From: Apodospora peruviana | Lineage: Eukaryota; Ascomycota; Sordariomycetes; Sordariales; Lasiosphaeriaceae | Direction of reading: 5' to 3' | NCBI GenBank assembly: GCA_033439685.1 | Contig: JAUEDM010000004.1 | Coordinates: 310,001-374,000, forward strand | DNA: 64,000 nucleotides | Part shown: positions 58,751-64,000 of the stretch, piece after piece | Layout: each line of letters begins with the position of its first letter | How positions within the stretch are numbered: the first letter of the stretch is position 1 | Program-made: the position numbers and the translations under genes | The notes under the pieces: model-generated | What the model was told of the DNA's origin: nothing | The model's input: the letters and a program-made list of their open reading frames with translations, nothing else | Databases searched by the model: none

Positions 58751-60024
58751 TCAAAACCTCTCCTTCATTCTCCCAGCGATTATCCTCAAGTTGTTGTAAA
58801 CCTTGCCAGGCTGGGAGCCGAGTACCAACGAGACAATGCTGAAGACACAAATTAGCCCACGTCTGACCAGTGATCCGGTCCACCGATACATACCTTTCGC
58901 GGGCCATGCCAATATTCTCAAACGCACCCAGAATGTGAACCCTCGACCCAGCGAGGACTATACGAGTTTTTGTAGCTCGATTATGTGTTAGCTCATAGTT
59001 CCTTGATCATTATCCGGTTGATGACTGATTTACCGTTCTCAATCGCAAATTTGGTTTTCTAAGGAACCAGCAGAGTTAGCCACAAGATCAAAGGTATAGA
59101 ACCTCTCCTCAACCAAAGGTCCAATAGAGACTTACACCGTCCTTTCCTGCAATACGTCCGATCGCACGTCCTAATGCATCCGGGCCTGTCGTGCGTGTTA
59201 ACAACAATTTTCTGACACCTACATGACATCCCTGACATGGGATCCCAAAACCCGGATTGCTGTCCAGGGGAGCAGGTGCTGGTATTATTCTTACCCAGAG
59301 TCTGGCGAACATCCTTGATGTCAAAAGACTGAATGTACAGCGAATCGAGACGAAGTAGGGCAATTGCATCATCGATATCGAAGCCCATGGCAAAGGCGGA
59401 AACAAAGTCGGCGCCCATTTGAAGAGTTTCGGCGCTCTGGGTGAACTTGCTCGTCCGCAGCTCAACTCGCTTCTCCTTGATGTTCATGCGGACCTGTAGC
59501 TTGCAATGGTCGACGAGTGGTGGGTAACTGAGGAGTGGTGGGTATGTCAGTGCGTCTGCCTTTTCGTGTTTGGGTATTCGTCGCCGCCGTCTCGAGGGGA
59601 GTCTCTCACATCTAAACCAGCGTTAGCACGAGTTTCGCGCATGACAGCAGCTTTTGAAGCCTGGGGGGACTACTTGCCTTGCTCCAGTTTCCTTTCAGAG
59701 CCGACATACGATTTGGCGGAATAGGGATCTTTCTCGTTTCGGTACGGCGAACTGGGTCCTGAAAGAGAAAGTGTTAGCGACAGTATCATCAGACAGCCGA
59801 TAAGGGTCACATACCACATCCTTGCTAGGCGCAAAGCGCGGCCGCCCTTCCTCATCCACGGCCATTTCTGTGTCTTCTGAGATTGACTGAGGGAGAATAG
59901 CGGTAGCATCTGTGAGGTTGGCGTCTTGCACATCGAGAAGGAGCTCGTCGTCCTGCTCTTGTGTCCGGAGAGGAACAGCCTCGGGGACCATCGTCGGCTG
60001 GAGGAGCGCTGTTGGCGCAGGCAT
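58751..60024 (-). CDS. pno1: Pno1/Dim2 KH-domain ribosome assembly factor
   Basis: Seven exons can be followed: 60024-59815, 59758-59678, about 59527-59295, 59185-59136, 59058-59034, 58975-58894 and 58838-58751. Pno1/Dim2 binds pre-18S rRNA and is needed for small-subunit maturation in nucleolus and cytoplasm. Family markers: MAVDEEGRPRFAPSKDV, RRTETRKIPIPPNRM, YPPLVDHCKLQVRMNI, DIDDAIALLRLDSLYI, GRAIGRIAGKDG, the KH stretch KTKFAIENATKTRIVLAGSR, and the end NNLRIIAGRMKERF. The join from exon 2 to 3 is odd. Exon 2 ends at AAG followed by GCAAGT, a consensus GC-AG donor, but the obvious acceptor CTCAG before TACCCACC leaves the frame out by one. A near-perfect 18-bp duplication (TACCCACCACTC) sits exactly at that acceptor. 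The start at 60024 matches the family opening MPAPTAL. Confidence 0.9.
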
Positions 60025-60618
60025 TTTGGCGGTTTCTTTCTCGACTGGCGGGCAGACTCTAGACAATCGCGCGATTGTATGCGTCGAGAGCGAAGAGGGC
60101 AAATGAATCGGGGTGTTCGGGAATCTGTCGTCGTGAGCGGCCGTTAATTGTGTTTGGCTTCACGAATCCTGTCCGCCGTCGACAGCCAGTCACCCACTGT
60201 ATTTCGTAGTGGGGTTGGGAATTATTCTTGAAAAAATCGTGGACCCACATTAATATATCGGGCTTATCGATTGGGTAGGGCCGCCTAGGGCCGCCGCTAC
60301 GCCGCCTGCTGCAGGCGTGCCAGCCGCGTCCGGAGGACTGTGGCACCTTGGCAGCCCATCCATCCTTGCAAGTCGTCATTGACCGAGAACTGGAGAAAGT
60401 ATGGAAAGACTTTCCTGTATGTAATCCAAAGCCAATCCCAGATACCCGACGGAATACTTCGTACGAAACCTTCTACTTTGCTCCGGGCTCCCACAACGCA
60501 CAACGCCCGCACTCGTCGCCAAGAGCACACATAGCACCAAACCCACAACATGCTTGGCCATGGCATGAAATAGTCTTGTCGCTCGGCTTCCGGTGCTGCT
60601 GCAGTATGCCTTTCAACA
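60025..60618. promoter_or_regulatory. Bidirectional promoter region pno1 / mdm31
   Basis: The two start codons face away from each other with 594 bp between them. Both are constitutive housekeeping genes. No specific element was identified. Confidence 0.5.
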
Positions 60619-62889
60619 ATGCCTCCTAGCGCCACGACGACGACCCAGCTGGGCCGTCATTTTTGGGCCTCGATACGAGATTCTGGCAGTGCTCTTGCCG
60701 AGAGAGCTCCCCGACGCCTTTCACCGAGTTTCGATCAGACGTCCAGATCAATACACACCTCACGATGGTTCCCTCCGACTCCTCAGTCTCGGACCCTACC
60801 CAGCAATGTCCGGAGGAGCTACGCCTCAGATGGGCTGCCTCTGATCGGACTGCTCTCTAGGTCATCCTTAACTGGCGCTTTAATACCGACTTCTCCCCTA
60901 GCTGGGGATGCTGCGATTTTCGGAAATGTCACGCAGAAAGCCAAGATAAGCCATTTGGCCCGGCATGCCTGGTCTTGCGGCCTTCGAACCGGCAGTCGAA
61001 ATCATCGTGGATGCCTATCGGACAAGAGAGCTATGAGCTCAAAAACAGGAGGAGATGGCGGTAAACCCTCTGTTCCACCCCATCAACAGAGTTCGGGGAC
61101 TCAGCAGAAAATTACGGACAAGCCACCGGCGGATCCGCATCTCTCCGAGAGTGAGTCTTTGGCAGATTCAATGTCCAAGTATCTTCATCTCCCCAAGATG
61201 CCGCATCGGCCGACCAAGGAAGAGCTTCTTGCAGCTGCGAGCGGATTCTGGGAGCGATTAAAGGTGCGGTTCAAGTGGTTTTCCATTCGAAGTATGAGAC
61301 CATGGAATGCCGACGAATGGGGCGCATTTGTGTCCTGGTTCTTATTTGGACACTTGGTGTGGATCTTGGTCGGCACCACCACATTCTTCTCCCTCATTAT
61401 TTTGTTCATCAACACGGTCTTCGCGCAAGAAACCCTGGCGAAGTGGATTGGAGACTATTTGACGCAGTCGGCCGGGCTCACCGTCGTCTTTGAATCTGCC
61501 ATAGTGCCGAAGTGGAAAGACAACGTCATCACATTCCGCAATGTCTTCGTCTCTCGAAGACCAGGCCAAGCCCGTTCCACCGTGAAGAAGGGTTCTTCCA
61601 ACGCTGCAGCCGAAGCGGCAGCAGCCAGGAAAGCTGGGAAAGAAACCGCCGTCGCAGAAGAAGACGATGGGAACTACACACAATTCGATGTGACCATCGA
61701 CACAGTCAATGTCACTCTATCATTTATTAAGTGGTGGAATGGAAAGGGTCTACTGAAGGATGTCGAGGTCAAGGGCGTCCGCGGCGTCATTGACAGGACT
61801 TCCGTCCGCTGGTCTTCCGAGAAAGAGGAGGACCCCCTCTCTTTCAGACACGAGCACAACCCTGGCGACTTTGAGCTGGATCATTTCAAGCTTGAAGATC
61901 TTTTGGTCACCATCCACCAGCCCGGCGGTTTCCGCCCGTTCTCCGCGTCAATTTTCTCGTGTGAACTTCCTCAGCTTCGAAAACAGTGGCTATTTTATGA
62001 CTTTTTGTCAGCTACCCACATGTCCGGCTCATACGATGGATCGCTATTTACATTCCATCCACGGCAAATACACGGCGTGTCGCCAGCCGATGCCCGCCGC
62101 CAAGACGAGTTTAGTACACCTTCTGCCTGGAAGAAGTTCTCCAGAATACGAATTGACGGGCTAAAAATTGATCATCTGAACCGTGGGGTCGAGGGTCCCT
62201 TTGGATGGATATACGAGGGTAATGTCGACATAGTGGCCGACATTATGTTTCCCGCGGACGCGGAAGAGGGAATCGGCAAAGTCGTTGCCGAATTCTATGA
62301 CAAGATGGAAGAGGCTGTGACGAGCAACCGGTATCTCAGAATGCTGGACAACAACGGTGATCGTGACCGACAACCCGATAGCGACATCATCGACAACACG
62401 AATACAGTACCCCAGTCCCTAGACGAGGCGGTGACCTCTTTGTCCTCGCCAAATTTAACACAAACCACTCCTGCCAGTGAGGTCTCCATCTCGACCCTCC
62501 TCCCGGCAGAAGATGCCCCGTCCTATCTTGTTATGGACATGCGCATCCACCTGAACGACGTCCGCGCAGCCGTACCGTTGTTCAACAATAAACACATCAG
62601 TTATGTCAACCAGGCTCTCGTGCGGCCCATCGTGGCGTATATTAACGCCAAACGAACCTATATACCTATCAACTGCCGCATCGTCAAACGCGCGACCGAC
62701 TTTGACGGCTCTTGGACGGTCTGGGACTGCGGGTTGTTGGACGATACGAGTGCCGAAGTGTATACTGCCTTTGCTCGAAACGTCGAGGACCAGCAGAGCC
62801 GCGTCCGCAGATTTAAGCGCGTTGGGCTGTGGACGGTGAGTCTCGTCGTCCATGCGATGCTTGCGGGTGTGGCGGGAGATCTTATGTGA
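60619..62889 (+). CDS. mdm31: Mdm31/Mdm32-family mitochondrial inner-membrane protein
   Basis: One exon of 756 residues. The family is needed for normal mitochondrial shape, nucleoid stability and phospholipid (cardiolipin) balance. The first 80 residues are Arg/Ser-rich and almost free of acids (LGRHFWASIRDS, RRLSPSFDQTSRSIHTSRW), as expected for a matrix-targeting presequence. A strong membrane stretch follows MRPWNADEWGAFVSWFLFG, near residues 235-270. The central domain contains FESAIVPKWKDNVITFRNVFVSRRP and FDVTIDTVNVTLSFIKWWNGKG, and later FYDFLSATHMSGSYDGSLFTFH, all conserved in the family. A second hydrophobic segment closes the protein (VGLWTVSLVVHAMLAGVAG), leaving the middle domain in the intermembrane space. 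Confidence 0.94.
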   Translation: MPPSATTTTQLGRHFWASIRDSGSALAERAPRRLSPSFDQTSRSIHTSRWFPPTPQSRTLPSNVRRSYASDGLPLIGLLSRSSLTGALIPTSPLAGDAAIFGNVTQKAKISHLARHAWSCGLRTGSRNHRGCLSDKRAMSSKTGGDGGKPSVPPHQQSSGTQQKITDKPPADPHLSESESLADSMSKYLHLPKMPHRPTKEELLAAASGFWERLKVRFKWFSIRSMRPWNADEWGAFVSWFLFGHLVWILVGTTTFFSLIILFINTVFAQETLAKWIGDYLTQSAGLTVVFESAIVPKWKDNVITFRNVFVSRRPGQARSTVKKGSSNAAAEAAAARKAGKETAVAEEDDGNYTQFDVTIDTVNVTLSFIKWWNGKGLLKDVEVKGVRGVIDRTSVRWSSEKEEDPLSFRHEHNPGDFELDHFKLEDLLVTIHQPGGFRPFSASIFSCELPQLRKQWLFYDFLSATHMSGSYDGSLFTFHPRQIHGVSPADARRQDEFSTPSAWKKFSRIRIDGLKIDHLNRGVEGPFGWIYEGNVDIVADIMFPADAEEGIGKVVAEFYDKMEEAVTSNRYLRMLDNNGDRDRQPDSDIIDNTNTVPQSLDEAVTSLSSPNLTQTTPASEVSISTLLPAEDAPSYLVMDMRIHLNDVRAAVPLFNNKHISYVNQALVRPIVAYINAKRTYIPINCRIVKRATDFDGSWTVWDCGLLDDTSAEVYTAFARNVEDQQSRVRRFKRVGLWTVSLVVHAMLAGVAGDLM

Positions 62890-64000
62890 GCTCTCGTAGC
62901 CTTGATCCCTCATTCTTTCTAGCACGGCTTATGTGGGCTGTGACAGGGGTGTTTGTGTATCCATCCCTACTCATGTTTATGTGATATCATATATTGTACT
63001 GTACTTACTACCAGGCTTTCCTGATCTGAGTTTTGGGAAGGTAGGATGCCATTGATGGGGGTTGAATGCTTTTTCTGTTTGCGTACGCTGGCGTTGGGCG
63101 GGAAATGAAGATCCGACTGTCTCTATCGCTCGTGTTTTCTAATGAGTTGGGATGATCTGGCTCTCAAAATCAATTGTATGTCTTGTGTGTTTCGAGAATA
63201 GGAGAGTAAGATCAGGGTGGTAGGGAAGCTTAGGTAAATACGTAGACTCTAGGCTGATAATGAGCCAGCCTGCAGTGGAAGGCTAGGGGCTTGATATAAA
63301 ATTATTTAACATATACGGATTTGATACCCATTTATTCTTGCATTTCATAGGATTACACAATTGAGGTTGACAAGTAGGCCCGGTTTCGTAAGGGTTAAGA
63401 GAGCAAATATACCTACGTTGCCGACTCCATATTCCTACCTTTCAGGTTTCTAAGGTGGCAGAGCGAACAGCCAGATACCGTCGAAAAAGCAAAGATGCCG
63501 CCATGTTACTTTTATGAGGTAATAATGCATTCAAGACTTGACGATTCCCGTGTCCCTGGAACCCTTCACCCAAACCCCAATATCATCAAAATCAATAAAC
63601 TCACGCAAAAACTACGCTATGCTCTGATACCTCTACGGTCACGCGGCTTCCTTTCCGCAATCATGCTTCCACGACAACCGGTTCATTCCTTGTCAGCCAA
63701 AGAGCCCGCTGCAACTTCCCGTCTGAATAATACCCAGTAATCCACCATCGACTAATCACCTGGTATCCGCCAGTGGGGACTGTGGGGGGAGGAAGACGCC
63801 TATATGGGTATCGACGTTTCGGGAAGGGAGCTGCAGGAGCTGTTATAGGTTGCCCAGTTTGGCTATCTATCCAGCATCCATAGTGTTCGGAACTGCTCGC
63901 TGGTTAATGTTGTATGCTCTAAACGGGTGTGATTCCAACTAAGTGTATGCAGCTCTTCTCATATTACTCTCTTCTCTCATGTGCTGGAGGGAATCCGACG
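62890..64000. other. Right-end AT-richer region without a supported gene
   Basis: The mdm31 3' UTR lies at the left. The rest is AT-richer and has only short open frames without recognisable content. Confidence 0.6.

Overview
The window looks like nuclear DNA of a filamentous ascomycete, most likely a Sordariomycete. The evidence is: short spliceosomal introns of about 50-120 bp with GT..CTAAC..AG signals, GC-rich coding sequence, long gene-poor intergenic stretches, and fungal families (CFEM protein, ENA-type sodium ATPase, CSC1/OSCA channel, Mdm31, a PTH11/SAT4-like rhodopsin-domain relic). There are no operons, rRNA or CRISPR arrays, and no tRNA that I could recognise. All splice sites were read by eye.

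Layout. 1-949: 3' end of a secreted-type repeat protein cut into modules by Lys-Arg sites (a candidate kexin-processed precursor). 950-8436: no gene seen. 8437-10097 (-): Ran1/Ksp1-like protein kinase. 10098-20934: roughly 10.8 kb gene desert. 20935-24078 (-): Prp4 splicing kinase, with an array of about nine degenerate imperfect-palindrome repeats immediately upstream. 25355-25976 (+): tiny six-exon TMA7. 26661-29999 (-): CSC1/OSCA channel. 32865-34304 (+): broken rhodopsin-domain membrane protein. 35515-36517 (-): AT-hook protein. 38646-42159 (+): ENA-type P-type ATPase with a dense GCCAAG cluster upstream. 42801-43634 (+): Dpm1. 43872-44812 (-): SDR. 45516-46559 (+): PCI/CSN8-like protein with an uncertain splice. 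47264-47888 (-): CFEM GPI protein. 50029-52091 (+): MFS transporter. 52498-54024 (-): histidine-phosphatase-like membrane protein lacking its HD motif. 54738-55877 (-): peroxisomal 2,4-dienoyl-CoA reductase ending in SKL. 56788-58278 (+): Rad60/Esc2/Nip45 SUMO-like protein. 58751-60024 (-): Pno1/Dim2, divergent from 60619-62889 (+): Mdm31. The right end is AT-rich and empty.

Most genes are unlinked housekeeping functions: splicing, ribosome assembly, DNA repair, mitochondrial shape, dolichol-mannose synthesis, ion balance and fatty-acid oxidation. There is no secondary-metabolite or defence cluster. The most promising unusual items are the Lys-Arg modular precursor at the left edge, the Prp4-upstream repeat array, the putative PacC-site cluster before the ENA ATPase, the catalytically incomplete histidine phosphatase, and the 68-residue TMA7 gene carrying five introns and a 15-bp exon.
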